42,000 bases of DNA from Rhodophyticola porphyridii (GTDB lineage Bacteria > Pseudomonadota > Alphaproteobacteria > Rhodobacterales > Rhodobacteraceae): assembly GCF_003688285.1 (NCBI RefSeq), contig NZ_RCNT01000013.1, forward strand, positions 1,899-43,898, in the 5' to 3' direction. Below are positions 14,959 to 23,161 of the stretch, piece by piece. The first letter of the stretch is position 1; each line of letters starts with the position of its first letter. The notes beneath the pieces are model-generated. The model saw nothing but the letters and a program-made list of their open reading frames with translations, had not been told where the DNA came from and searched no databases. The position numbers were made by a program, and so were the translations under genes.

Positions 14959-15714
14959 ATGAAAATTGCATATGTTGTACCGGGGCCGATGTCGAAAGGT
15001 CCGATGGGGCGAACGGAGATGCAGCGCCGGGAGGCGCTGATGAATGGCTGGGCGTTCGATGGTACAGAGGTGTCGGTGATCGATGTGCCGTCCGGCCCGG
15101 CCTCGATCGAATCCGCTTACGAGGAGATGCTCGCGATCCCGCCGACCCTCGATCTGATCATGGAATGCGAGAAGAAGGGTTTTGATGCCGCCATCATCGG
15201 CTGTTTCGGTGACCCGGGGCTGGAGGCGGCCCGTGAGCTGGTCACGATGCCGGTTGTCGGCCCATGCGAAAGCGCCATGCTTCTGGCCGCGGCGCTCGGG
15301 CACAAGTTCAGTGTCCTGACGATTTTTGAAAGCCTGATCGCCGGGCAGGAAATGCTTGCCGTCCATGCCGGGGTCCGTGCGAAACTTGCGTCGGTCCGTC
15401 CGACCGATATCCCCGTTCTGGAACTCATGGCCGATCCCGAAGTGACCAAGGCGCGGCTGATCGACGTGGCCCGCGCTTGTGTCGAACAGGACCGCGCCGA
15501 CGCCCTTCTGTTCGGCTGCATGACAATGTCCTTCCTCGATATGGGCGATGAGATCGCCGCCGAGGTTGGCGTGCCGGTCGTCAATGCGGGGCGGGCCGCG
15601 GTGAAACATGCAGAAATGCTGGTTTCCATGGGATTGGCCCATTCGAAAAAAGCATGGCCCACGCCTGCAAAGATGAAGGCGGGCAAAACCGCCTCTGACA
15701 TGCGCGTCGCTTGA
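14959..15714 (+). CDS. Hydantoin/aspartate racemase-family protein
   Basis: The 251-residue protein has the two-cysteine active site of the Asp/Glu/hydantoin racemase family: C82 in GCFGDPGLEAARE and C187 in FGCMTMSF. The GC-x-x-DPG form and the spacing match hydantoin racemase (HyuE-type) more than aspartate or glutamate racemase. It would invert the alpha-carbon of a cyclic or N-substituted amino acid through a cofactor-free two-base mechanism in the cytoplasm. The ATG at 14959 is preferred over 14953 because AGGGG (14948-14952) then has 6-nt spacing. It is the first gene of the long plus-strand operon and is divergent from the IclR gene. Confidence 0.85.
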   Translation: MKIAYVVPGPMSKGPMGRTEMQRREALMNGWAFDGTEVSVIDVPSGPASIESAYEEMLAIPPTLDLIMECEKKGFDAAIIGCFGDPGLEAARELVTMPVVGPCESAMLLAAALGHKFSVLTIFESLIAGQEMLAVHAGVRAKLASVRPTDIPVLELMADPEVTKARLIDVARACVEQDRADALLFGCMTMSFLDMGDEIAAEVGVPVVNAGRAAVKHAEMLVSMGLAHSKKAWPTPAKMKAGKTASDMRVA

Positions 15715-15763
15715 ACCCGCGCACATCCAACGTCGTCCGCCGGACGCCAACAGGAGAACCACA

Positions 15764-17413
15764 ATGACACTGCCCTTAAGAACATCTGCCTTTGCCGCCA
15801 TGCTGTCGGCCACCGTGCTGTCGCCCGTGATGGCCGATGAGATCCGAACCATCAACCTCGTCACACGACCGCAGGCTGCGCAGCCTGCCGAGTTCCAGTT
15901 TACCCAGCTGATTGCCCAGGAGTGGCGCAGGCTCGGTCTTGATGTGAATGTCGAAGTGATGCCCTGGGAGCAGATGATCCAGGCGATCTGGTTCAGCCGT
16001 GATGACTGGGACACGACAGCCTGGCAAATGGTCGGCCGCCCCGAGCGGTCCGACCCTGACGAGATCGTCTACAACCTGTTCCATTCCACGACGGCGGAGC
16101 AGGGCTTCAACTTCATCGGTTACAACAACCCGGAATACGACGCGCTGGTCGAACAGCAGCGCGTGACGCTCGACCCCGACGAGCGGCGCGAGATTGTCCG
16201 GGCGGCACAGGCGATGCTCGCTGAAGATCAGCCCAACATGATGCTTGCGCACCCGCAATCGACCTACGCGTTCAATACCTCTGTCTGGAACCCCGACACC
16301 GTGGTGGACCAGTCCGGCATCGGCATCCGCAATACCTGGAGCTATCTCCAGATGGAGCCGCTGGGCGATGTCACCGACATCATCCTTAACTCGTCTGACA
16401 ACGTTACCGCGATCAACCCGCTCTATATCTCCGGGGGTACGGACAGCTGGATCACGGAGCTTGTGTATGATCGTCTGATGCGGATCGGGCCCGATGGCCT
16501 GCCGCAACCCTGGGCGGCCGAAAGCTACGAGTGGATCGACGACACAACAATCAGGGTCACGCTCCGCGAGGGGATGACGTGGCATGACGGCATGCCGGTG
16601 ACGCCCGAAGACGTGGCATTCTCGTTCGAAGCTGCCGGATCGGGCGAAGCGCCCATGTATGGCCCCTTCGTCGGGAGCATTGCCGATATCACCATCGACG
16701 GCATGGACATCACCTTCTCCCTGACCGAGCCGTCGGCACCGTTCCTCACCGCGAGCCTGTCGAAGATCAACCTGATCCCGATGCATATCTGGGAGCCGGT
16801 GATCGCCGAACAGCTGACCCTCGACACAAACGCCGAGTCGTTTCAGGAAGAGGTGCCGATCGGCTCCGGGCCCTACCGTTTCGGAAGCTGGACCCTGAAC
16901 GAGGAGGTCGTGCTGGAAGCCAATGCCGAGCATTGGGCCGCCCCGAAAGCGGATCGCTGGATCCTGCGGATCGTGCCAAATGTCGAGGCGGCGCTTGGGA
17001 TGCTCCGCTCGGGCGAGATCAACTTCCTGTCGGACTTCCCCGGCGATCCGACCGTCGTGGTGGCGGCAGCGGATGAAGATCCCAACCTGACCGCGGTCTC
17101 GACCGTCGATATCGGCTTCCGCTATGTCGCCTTCAACCACCGTCGGCCGCCGTTCAACGACCCAGCTTTCCGCCGCGCGTTGTCGGCTTCGGTCGATCGC
17201 AGGCTCATCGTGGGTGCCGCGTTCCGCGGGTTCGCCGTACCGTCGAATTCGGTCGTCTCTCCGGCGCTTGGCTTCTGGCACAATGAAGCCACGGTCGAGG
17301 GCATGGAGGCCGGTATCGAGTTGGCCCAGCAGATGCTGGAAGATGCCGGCTACATGGTGGTCGACGGCCGGCTGCACTACCCCGAAGGCGTGTCCGAGAC
17401 GTTGGGCGAATGA
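15764..17413 (+). CDS. ABC transporter family 5 (peptide-type) substrate-binding protein with apparently permuted domain order
   Basis: The 549-residue protein begins with a signal peptide (cleavage after VMA, residue 24). Residues about 28-196 resemble the C-terminal part of dipeptide-binding proteins (GYNNPEYDALVEQQR, then LDPDERREIVRAAQAMLAEDQP and a STYAFNTSVW segment). Residues from about 202 then resemble the normal N-terminal part (AINPLYISGG, LVYDRLMRIGPDG, REGMTWHDGMPVTPEDVAFSFE), followed by the normal middle (IGSGPYRFGSW, FNHRRPPFNDPAFRRALSASVDRR). It ends at GYMVVDGRLHYPEG, where the C-terminal segment would usually start. This is the order expected of a circular permutation. Its own permeases and ATPases follow directly. 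The ligand is probably a short or modified peptide or cyclic amide. Confidence 0.85.
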   Translation: MTLPLRTSAFAAMLSATVLSPVMADEIRTINLVTRPQAAQPAEFQFTQLIAQEWRRLGLDVNVEVMPWEQMIQAIWFSRDDWDTTAWQMVGRPERSDPDEIVYNLFHSTTAEQGFNFIGYNNPEYDALVEQQRVTLDPDERREIVRAAQAMLAEDQPNMMLAHPQSTYAFNTSVWNPDTVVDQSGIGIRNTWSYLQMEPLGDVTDIILNSSDNVTAINPLYISGGTDSWITELVYDRLMRIGPDGLPQPWAAESYEWIDDTTIRVTLREGMTWHDGMPVTPEDVAFSFEAAGSGEAPMYGPFVGSIADITIDGMDITFSLTEPSAPFLTASLSKINLIPMHIWEPVIAEQLTLDTNAESFQEEVPIGSGPYRFGSWTLNEEVVLEANAEHWAAPKADRWILRIVPNVEAALGMLRSGEINFLSDFPGDPTVVVAAADEDPNLTAVSTVDIGFRYVAFNHRRPPFNDPAFRRALSASVDRRLIVGAAFRGFAVPSNSVVSPALGFWHNEATVEGMEAGIELAQQMLEDAGYMVVDGRLHYPEGVSETLGE

Positions 17414-17447
17414 GCCTGACTGAACCAGAGCAGAAGGGACTGGCAGA

Positions 17448-18425
17448 GTGAAGGCGATCACCGTTATCGGCGCGCGCTTGCTGCAAACAGCGTTCGTCCT
17501 GTTGGCGGTGATCACCATTCTGTTTTTTATGTTCCGGTTGATGCCGGGCAGCCCGCTCGCGGCCTATATCGACCCGAATTTCACACCCGAGCAGCAGGCC
17601 GAACTGATGGCCCGCTTCGGCCTCGATCAGCCGCTCTGGCGACAGTATCTGATCTATCTGGGCAATCTCCTCCAGGGCGATCTGGGGGAGAGCTTCTTCT
17701 ATCGCCAACCTGTCGCCGAACGGGTTCTGGCGCTTTTGCCGAACACGCTGATCCTGACGTTCAGCTCCCTGATCCTGGCATATGTATTCGGCGTTCTTGC
17801 CGGCGCGTATCTGGCCTGGAAGCGCGGCTCGGTCGTCGAGCAGATATGTGTGCCCTTGGTTCTGACCACGCGCGCGATGCCAGAGTTCTGGCTTGGCATG
17901 CTCTTGCTGGCGGTGTTCAGTTTCGGCATGGGATGGTTCCCCGCGGGCGGGACAAGGCCGCCGGGCGCGGAATACGATTCCCTCTGGGCGCTCTACAGCT
18001 CTGCCGATTTCTGGTGGCACATGACCTTGCCGGTCATGACCTTGGCTATCTACAGTCAGGGACTTCCGCTGTTGCTCATGCGATCGAACATGATGGATGT
18101 CATGCGGGAGGATTTCGTCACCATGGCGCGGATCAAGGGCCTTTCGACCTTCTCGGTCGTGATCCGCCACGCGGCCCGTAACGCGCTGCTGCCCGTCATG
18201 ACATCCTTCGCCATCGCTGTCGGCTACCAGATCCAGGGCAATGTGGTGGTGGAAACGGTGTTCTCCTGGCCCGGGCTTGGGCGTGAACTGGTGCGCGCCG
18301 TCTCGACAGCGGATTACCCGCTGGCGCAGGGCGCGTTTCTGATGATCGCGGTTGTCGTGATCCTGATGAACCTCGTTGCGGACCTTCTTTATGCGGCGCT
18401 TGATCCACGGGTGACCCATGAGTGA
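17448..18425 (+). CDS. Dipeptide/nickel-type ABC transporter permease (DppB-like)
   Basis: This 325-residue inner-membrane protein has about six transmembrane segments, the first at residues 10-32 (LLQTAFVLLAVITILFFMF). The PGSP motif, the GLDQPLWRQYLIYLGNLLQGDLG-type periplasmic segment and the permease/ATPase contact loop (DFVTMARIKGLS near residue 225) mark the DppB/OppB class. The start is GTG at 17448, preceded by AGAAGGGA. It forms the translocation channel with the next gene's product. The stop overlaps the start of the second permease gene by 8 bp. Confidence 0.92.
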   Translation: MKAITVIGARLLQTAFVLLAVITILFFMFRLMPGSPLAAYIDPNFTPEQQAELMARFGLDQPLWRQYLIYLGNLLQGDLGESFFYRQPVAERVLALLPNTLILTFSSLILAYVFGVLAGAYLAWKRGSVVEQICVPLVLTTRAMPEFWLGMLLLAVFSFGMGWFPAGGTRPPGAEYDSLWALYSSADFWWHMTLPVMTLAIYSQGLPLLLMRSNMMDVMREDFVTMARIKGLSTFSVVIRHAARNALLPVMTSFAIAVGYQIQGNVVVETVFSWPGLGRELVRAVSTADYPLAQGAFLMIAVVVILMNLVADLLYAALDPRVTHE

Positions 18426-19332
18426 GAGCGTGACCTCTAAGCACCGACCGTCTGGCCTGTTTGCACGCCTGCGCCGCAGGTTTGGTTCGATCCGCCTGCC
18501 GCTGCACGATCCGCTCGCGGTTATCGGTCTGTGCATATACGTGTTCTTCATTCTCATGGCGGTCTTTGCGCCCCTTATCGCGCCCCACGACCCCAACGAG
18601 ATCCTTTTCACGTCCGAATTCGCCCTGGCGGCTGATCTGACACCGGGTACGGACGGGTACATTCTGGGGACGACGACTCTCGGCAGGGATATCTTCTCGC
18701 AAATCGTCTGGGGTGCCCGTTCCGCCCTTCTGATCGGGCTCACCGCAGCCTTCGTGGTGGCGCTCATCGGGTCGGTCGTGGGCATCGTTGCGGGCTATTT
18801 CGGGGGGTGGGCGGACACGGTGCTGATGCGCCTGGCGGATGTGGCGTTCGGCATTCCGTTCCTGCCCTTCGTCATCGTGCTTGCTGCGTTTCTCGAACCG
18901 TCTATCTGGAACGTCGTGATCGCCATGGCGCTGGTCTTGTGGCGCGATACGGGCCGGGTGATCCGAAGCCAGACGCTGACCCTGCGCAACCGGGCGTATG
19001 TGGAGGCCGCGCGCGTGGCAGGCTCCTCCGACCTGAAGATCATCCTGCGCCACATCGCGCCAAACGTCTTGCCGCTGTCCTTCCTCTATGGCTCCATCGC
19101 CATCGGCTGGGCGATCCTGACCGAGGCGTCGATCAGCTTTCTTGGGTTCGGCGATCCGGATTCCATCAGCTGGGGCTACATGCTCCAGGATGCTTTCGCC
19201 TCGCAGGCGCTCTCCAAAGGGTCCTATTACTGGTTCGTGCCTCCGGGCTTTCTGATCATCCTGATCGTTTCGGCGGGGTTCTTCATCTCCCGCGGATACG
19301 AGCAGATCCTCTTTCCGAAGCTTGACCGATGA
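18418..19332 (+). CDS. Dipeptide/nickel-type ABC transporter permease (DppC-like)
   Basis: The 304-residue protein has the DppC/OppC layout: a cytoplasmic N-terminus rich in arginine, a first membrane helix (DPLAVIGLCIYVFFILMAVFA region), a periplasmic loop with the LGTTTLGRDIFSQIVWGAR motif, and the EAA contact loop RAYVEAARVAGSSDLKIILRH. About six membrane segments are seen. It pairs with the upstream permease to make the inner-membrane pore. It overlaps both neighbours (8 bp upstream, ATGA downstream). Confidence 0.92.
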   Translation: MSESVTSKHRPSGLFARLRRRFGSIRLPLHDPLAVIGLCIYVFFILMAVFAPLIAPHDPNEILFTSEFALAADLTPGTDGYILGTTTLGRDIFSQIVWGARSALLIGLTAAFVVALIGSVVGIVAGYFGGWADTVLMRLADVAFGIPFLPFVIVLAAFLEPSIWNVVIAMALVLWRDTGRVIRSQTLTLRNRAYVEAARVAGSSDLKIILRHIAPNVLPLSFLYGSIAIGWAILTEASISFLGFGDPDSISWGYMLQDAFASQALSKGSYYWFVPPGFLIILIVSAGFFISRGYEQILFPKLDR

Positions 19333-20345
19333 CACAGCCGCTCTTGACCCTCAAAGACCTCAGCATCGCGTACCGGGTGGGCGACCAGGACACGATTGCC
19401 GTCGAAGGGGCGAGCTTTGATGTTCAGCCCGGCAGCATCGTGGGCCTTGTCGGCGAAAGCGGCTGCGGCAAGACCACGCTGGCGCGCTCCCTCACACGGG
19501 TGCTCGCGGGCAACGCGCGGATTGCCGGCGGCGAGGCGATTTTTGACGGGCGCGATATCATGGCCCTGTCGGAACGGGCGATGAACGGCCTGCGCTGGCG
19601 CGAGATCGCGTTCATTCCGCAATCGGCGATGAACTCGCTCGATCCGGTCTACACGGTCGGTACGCAACTGGCGGAGGTATTGATCCGCCGCGGCGGGTTG
19701 GGGCGCACCGCCGCGCGCACGCGCGCCGAGGAACTGTTTGAATGGGTTGGGATCGAGACCAACCGGCTTGGCGATTATCCGCACCAGTTCTCCGGCGGGA
19801 TGCGTCAGCGCGTGGCCATTGCGCTGGCATTGGCGCTGGACCCGAAACTGATCATCGCGGATGAACCCGTGACGGCGCTTGACGTCATCGTACAGCGTCA
19901 GATCCTCGACCAGCTGCGCGAGTTGAAAGAACGTCTGGGGATTTCCGTCATCCTTGTGACCCATGACATCTCGGTCGTGGCCTATGTTTGCGACCGTGTG
20001 GTGGTGATGTATGCGGGCCGCGTGGTCGAAACCGGGCCGATGGCCGCGACGCTGACGGCCCCTGCGCATCCCTACACGATGGGGCTGCGCAACGCCTTTC
20101 CCGATCTGGCCAGCGCCGCCGGAGAGCTGACGCCGATCGAAGGCGCACCCCCCGATCTGGCCAGCCCGCCGCCCGGCTGCCGGTTCGCGCCGCGTTGTCC
20201 GTTTGCGGAGGCCAGGTGCCGCACGGATGTGCCCGGTCTTGACGTCTATGACGGCGACCATCTGGCCGCCTGCCACCGTATCCCCGAGGCGGAAACCCTG
20301 AGGGCACGGGCAGTGGTATCCGAGACCTGGGAGGCTCCGGCATGA
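19329..20345 (+). CDS. Dipeptide-type ABC transporter ATP-binding protein (DppD-like)
   Basis: This 338-residue ATPase shows Walker A GESGCGKTT, a Q-loop at IPQSAMNSLDP, the signature FSGGMRQR, Walker B LIIADEP followed by VTALD, and the H-loop in LVTHDIS. The C-terminal oligopeptide-type domain carries the PPPGCRFAPRCPFAEARC cysteine cluster, which in this subfamily can bind an Fe-S cluster or metal. It powers import together with the next gene's product. Its start overlaps the permease stop (ATGA). Confidence 0.93.
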   Translation: MTQPLLTLKDLSIAYRVGDQDTIAVEGASFDVQPGSIVGLVGESGCGKTTLARSLTRVLAGNARIAGGEAIFDGRDIMALSERAMNGLRWREIAFIPQSAMNSLDPVYTVGTQLAEVLIRRGGLGRTAARTRAEELFEWVGIETNRLGDYPHQFSGGMRQRVAIALALALDPKLIIADEPVTALDVIVQRQILDQLRELKERLGISVILVTHDISVVAYVCDRVVVMYAGRVVETGPMAATLTAPAHPYTMGLRNAFPDLASAAGELTPIEGAPPDLASPPPGCRFAPRCPFAEARCRTDVPGLDVYDGDHLAACHRIPEAETLRARAVVSETWEAPA

Positions 20346-21343
20346 AGGACGGACACGACCAGGGTCCCCCGCTCGTCCGGCTTGACGCAGCGGAGCTGCA
20401 TTTTCCCGTTGGCGGCGTGGTGGCGCAACTGCAAGGCCGCGCCACCGTGGTCAAGGCTGTCGACGGCGTCACCTTCGAGTTGCGCCGGGGCGAAAGCGTG
20501 GGCCTGCTGGGTGAAAGCGGCTGCGGAAAGACCTCGACCGGGCGGATGCTTGTGCGGCTGGACAAGGCGACCGGGGGCCGTGTGGAGTTCGATGGCGAAG
20601 ATGTCAGCGGGCTGACAGGGGATGCTCTGAAACGGTTTCGCAGCCGGGTCCAGCTTATCTTTCAGAACCCGTTCGAGGCATTGAACCCGCGTTTCACGAT
20701 CCGCGATGTTCTGGCAGAACCGCTTGAGAATGCGCGCATTCCCAGAGCCGAGCACGAGGAAAGGATCCTGCGCGCCATGGCGCTGGTCAAGCTTGGCGAC
20801 GCGGGGCAGTTCATGGACCGCTATCCGCACCAACTGTCAGGCGGTCAACTTCAGCGAATCGTGATGGCCCGCGCCCTGATCCTTGAGCCGGAGTTCGTCG
20901 TCGCGGACGAACCCGTATCGATGCTCGACGTATCGGTCCGCGCCGGCGTGTTGAATGTGTTTCGGGACGTGCGGGCGCAACAGGGGATCACGGCGATCTA
21001 TATCAGTCACGATCTGGCGCTGGTGAGGTATGTCTGCGAACGCACCATCGTGATGTATCTGGGTCGGATCGTCGAAGACGGCCCGACGGAGGATATCGTC
21101 GCCAACCCGCTGCACCCCTATACACAGGCGCTGGTCGCGGCCGTGCCCGTGCCCCACCCGGATCAAAGCCACGCGCCGCTGCCCATCGGACGCGGTGCCC
21201 CCGATCCGCGCAACCCGCCCTCGGGCTGTACATTTCGCGACCGTTGTCCGCGCGCCTTCGACCGTTGCGCGGTTGAGGCACCCGGCCCGACGCATGTCCA
21301 GAACCGGATCGTTCACTGCCACCTTCATGAACCGAAGACGTGA
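20342..21343 (+). CDS. Dipeptide-type ABC transporter ATP-binding protein (DppF-like)
   Basis: This 333-residue ATPase shows Walker A GESGCGKTS, Q-loop IFQNPFEALNP, signature LSGGQLQR, Walker B VVADEP with VSMLD, H-loop YISHDLA and the C-terminal NPPSGCTFRDRCPRAFDRC oligopeptide-type cluster. It is the second nucleotide-binding subunit of the importer. It is coupled to the first by an ATGA overlap, and only 3 bp separate its stop from hyuB. The importer and the catabolic enzymes are therefore one transcription unit. Confidence 0.93.
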   Translation: MKDGHDQGPPLVRLDAAELHFPVGGVVAQLQGRATVVKAVDGVTFELRRGESVGLLGESGCGKTSTGRMLVRLDKATGGRVEFDGEDVSGLTGDALKRFRSRVQLIFQNPFEALNPRFTIRDVLAEPLENARIPRAEHEERILRAMALVKLGDAGQFMDRYPHQLSGGQLQRIVMARALILEPEFVVADEPVSMLDVSVRAGVLNVFRDVRAQQGITAIYISHDLALVRYVCERTIVMYLGRIVEDGPTEDIVANPLHPYTQALVAAVPVPHPDQSHAPLPIGRGAPDPRNPPSGCTFRDRCPRAFDRCAVEAPGPTHVQNRIVHCHLHEPKT

Positions 21344-21346
21344 CCC

Positions 21347-23161
21347 ATGACCTATGCCGCCGACATGAACACCTCCGCCGACCCGATCTGTGATCCGATC
21401 ACGCTCGAGATCATTCAGGGCGCCATCCAGGCTGCGCAAAGCGAAATGGAGGCATTGATCGAACGCACTGCGATCTCGGCTTTCATCCGCGAGAAGAAGG
21501 ACTTCTACACCGCGATTTTCGATCGCAATGGCGTGATGGCCGTGGGCTCGATGGTGCCGATCTTTGGCGACATCACCACGCCGGTATTCGAGCATTTTCC
21601 GATTGAAGCAATGCAGGACGGGGACCTGTATTGGTACAATGATTGCTATGGCTCCTATGGCGCGGTGAGCCATTCCAACGATCAGGTGCTGCTGGCGCCC
21701 GTGTTCCACAACGGCCGGCGCGTGGCCTTCGTGATGAGTTGGGCGCATTTTGCGGATATCGGCGGCATGCGGCCCGGCTCGATCAGCCCCGATGCGACCG
21801 AGATCTGGCAGGAGGGGATCATTATCCCGCCGACCAAGCTGATCGAGGCCGGTGCCGTGAACGACGCCGCGCTTGCCATCTTTCACCGAAACTCCCGTTT
21901 CCCCGCGCAAAGCGAGGGCGATATGAGCGCATTGATGGCCAGTGTGCGGCTTGGTGCGCAGCGTATGACGGAGGCGTCGGACCGTTTCGGGGCTGCGGTT
22001 CTTGAAGATGCCCTTGCCCAGCTTCTCGACCGGACGCGGCGCCTAGTCAGGCGCAAGCTGGCGGAAACCTTCGATTACGGCACGCATCGCTTCACCGATG
22101 CCATCGATAGCGACGGCCATGGCAACGGGCCGTTTCATCTGCGCTTCGCCATCATCCGTGAGAAGGGCCCGGACGGGGCCGACCGGTTCATCTTCGACGC
22201 TACCGAGACCGACGATCAGGCGCCCGGACCGGTCAACCTTCTGATGAACCGCTCCATCCCGGGCATGGCTTTGGGATTGTTCTATCTGGGCGGAGAACCC
22301 GGGCAGGTCTGTAACGCAGGGGGACCCCTCGCGCTGGACGAGGTGCGTCTGCGCGAAGGCTCGCTGGTGAAACCGAACTGGCCGGCGCCGCTTGGAATGC
22401 GTGGCCTGACGATGATGCGGGTGCTGGCGACGCTGAATGGGCTGGTCAACGCGGCCGGCGGACAGGCGCCGGCGGCACAGGCGGCTTATGTCGTGGCGCT
22501 CATTCGGGGCAGCTATACCGCGGAGGACGGGACCGCGACCCCGTTTCTTCTGGCCGATGGCATCGGCGTCGGCTATGGCGCGCGCGCCTTTGCCGACGGT
22601 ATGGACGCCGTCTATTTCGTGGCGCAGGAAAACTATCCGATCGAGTTCACAGAGCTTGGCTACCCCGTGTCCTTCAGAACCTATGGCATGGTGATGGACA
22701 GCGGTGGCCCCGGCGCGTTTCGCGGCGGAACGGGAATACTGCGGGAGTACGAAATCCTCGCCGATCACGCGATGCTGGGCATTCGCATCGATGGCGTTGA
22801 AAACCCACCCTGGGGGATCAATGGCGGGAAGTCGGGCGCGCCCGGGCGCATCGTGATCAACCCGGGCATGGCCGATGAAAGGGTTCTGCCGCCTCTGTCG
22901 GATGGCACGATGCTGAAGAAGGGCGATGTGGTGCGCATAGAAACCGGTGGCGGCGGGGGCTACGGACACCCCTTTGACCGACCGGCTGCGAAGGTTTTGG
23001 AGGATGTGCTTGCCGGGCTTGTCAGCAACGAGGCCGCAGCACGCGAATACGGGGTCGCCGTCACCGGGCGACAGGTCGACGAGGCCGAAACTGCGCGGCT
23101 GAGAACCGCGCGGCCCGTGGTCAAACCTTTTCACCGCAAGGAGTATCTCGATGTCCTTTGA
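21347..23161 (+). CDS. hyuB: HyuB-type subunit (N-methylhydantoinase B / oxoprolinase beta)
   Basis: The 604-residue protein has the family N-terminus (DPITLEIIQGAIQAAQSEMEAL), the IREKKDFYTAIFD segment, the metal-site-like ND-x-x-x-S-Y-G and H-x-x-D region (WAHFADIGGMRPGSI), and the GGGGGYGHPFDR motif near the C-terminus. With HyuA it forms an ATP-dependent ring-opening amidohydrolase of the N-methylhydantoinase/5-oxoprolinase/acetophenone-carboxylase superfamily. The real substrate class cannot be read from sequence; neighbouring racemase and peptidases favour a hydantoin or lactam. It overlaps hyuA by 11 bp. Confidence 0.9.
   Translation: MTYAADMNTSADPICDPITLEIIQGAIQAAQSEMEALIERTAISAFIREKKDFYTAIFDRNGVMAVGSMVPIFGDITTPVFEHFPIEAMQDGDLYWYNDCYGSYGAVSHSNDQVLLAPVFHNGRRVAFVMSWAHFADIGGMRPGSISPDATEIWQEGIIIPPTKLIEAGAVNDAALAIFHRNSRFPAQSEGDMSALMASVRLGAQRMTEASDRFGAAVLEDALAQLLDRTRRLVRRKLAETFDYGTHRFTDAIDSDGHGNGPFHLRFAIIREKGPDGADRFIFDATETDDQAPGPVNLLMNRSIPGMALGLFYLGGEPGQVCNAGGPLALDEVRLREGSLVKPNWPAPLGMRGLTMMRVLATLNGLVNAAGGQAPAAQAAYVVALIRGSYTAEDGTATPFLLADGIGVGYGARAFADGMDAVYFVAQENYPIEFTELGYPVSFRTYGMVMDSGGPGAFRGGTGILREYEILADHAMLGIRIDGVENPPWGINGGKSGAPGRIVINPGMADERVLPPLSDGTMLKKGDVVRIETGGGGGYGHPFDRPAAKVLEDVLAGLVSNEAAAREYGVAVTGRQVDEAETARLRTARPVVKPFHRKEYLDVL

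Noticed and set aside
15776-17518. 580-codon minus-strand open frame opposite the permuted binding protein
   Set aside because: No motifs and a shadow-like composition; the plus strand has a signal peptide and clear family motifs.
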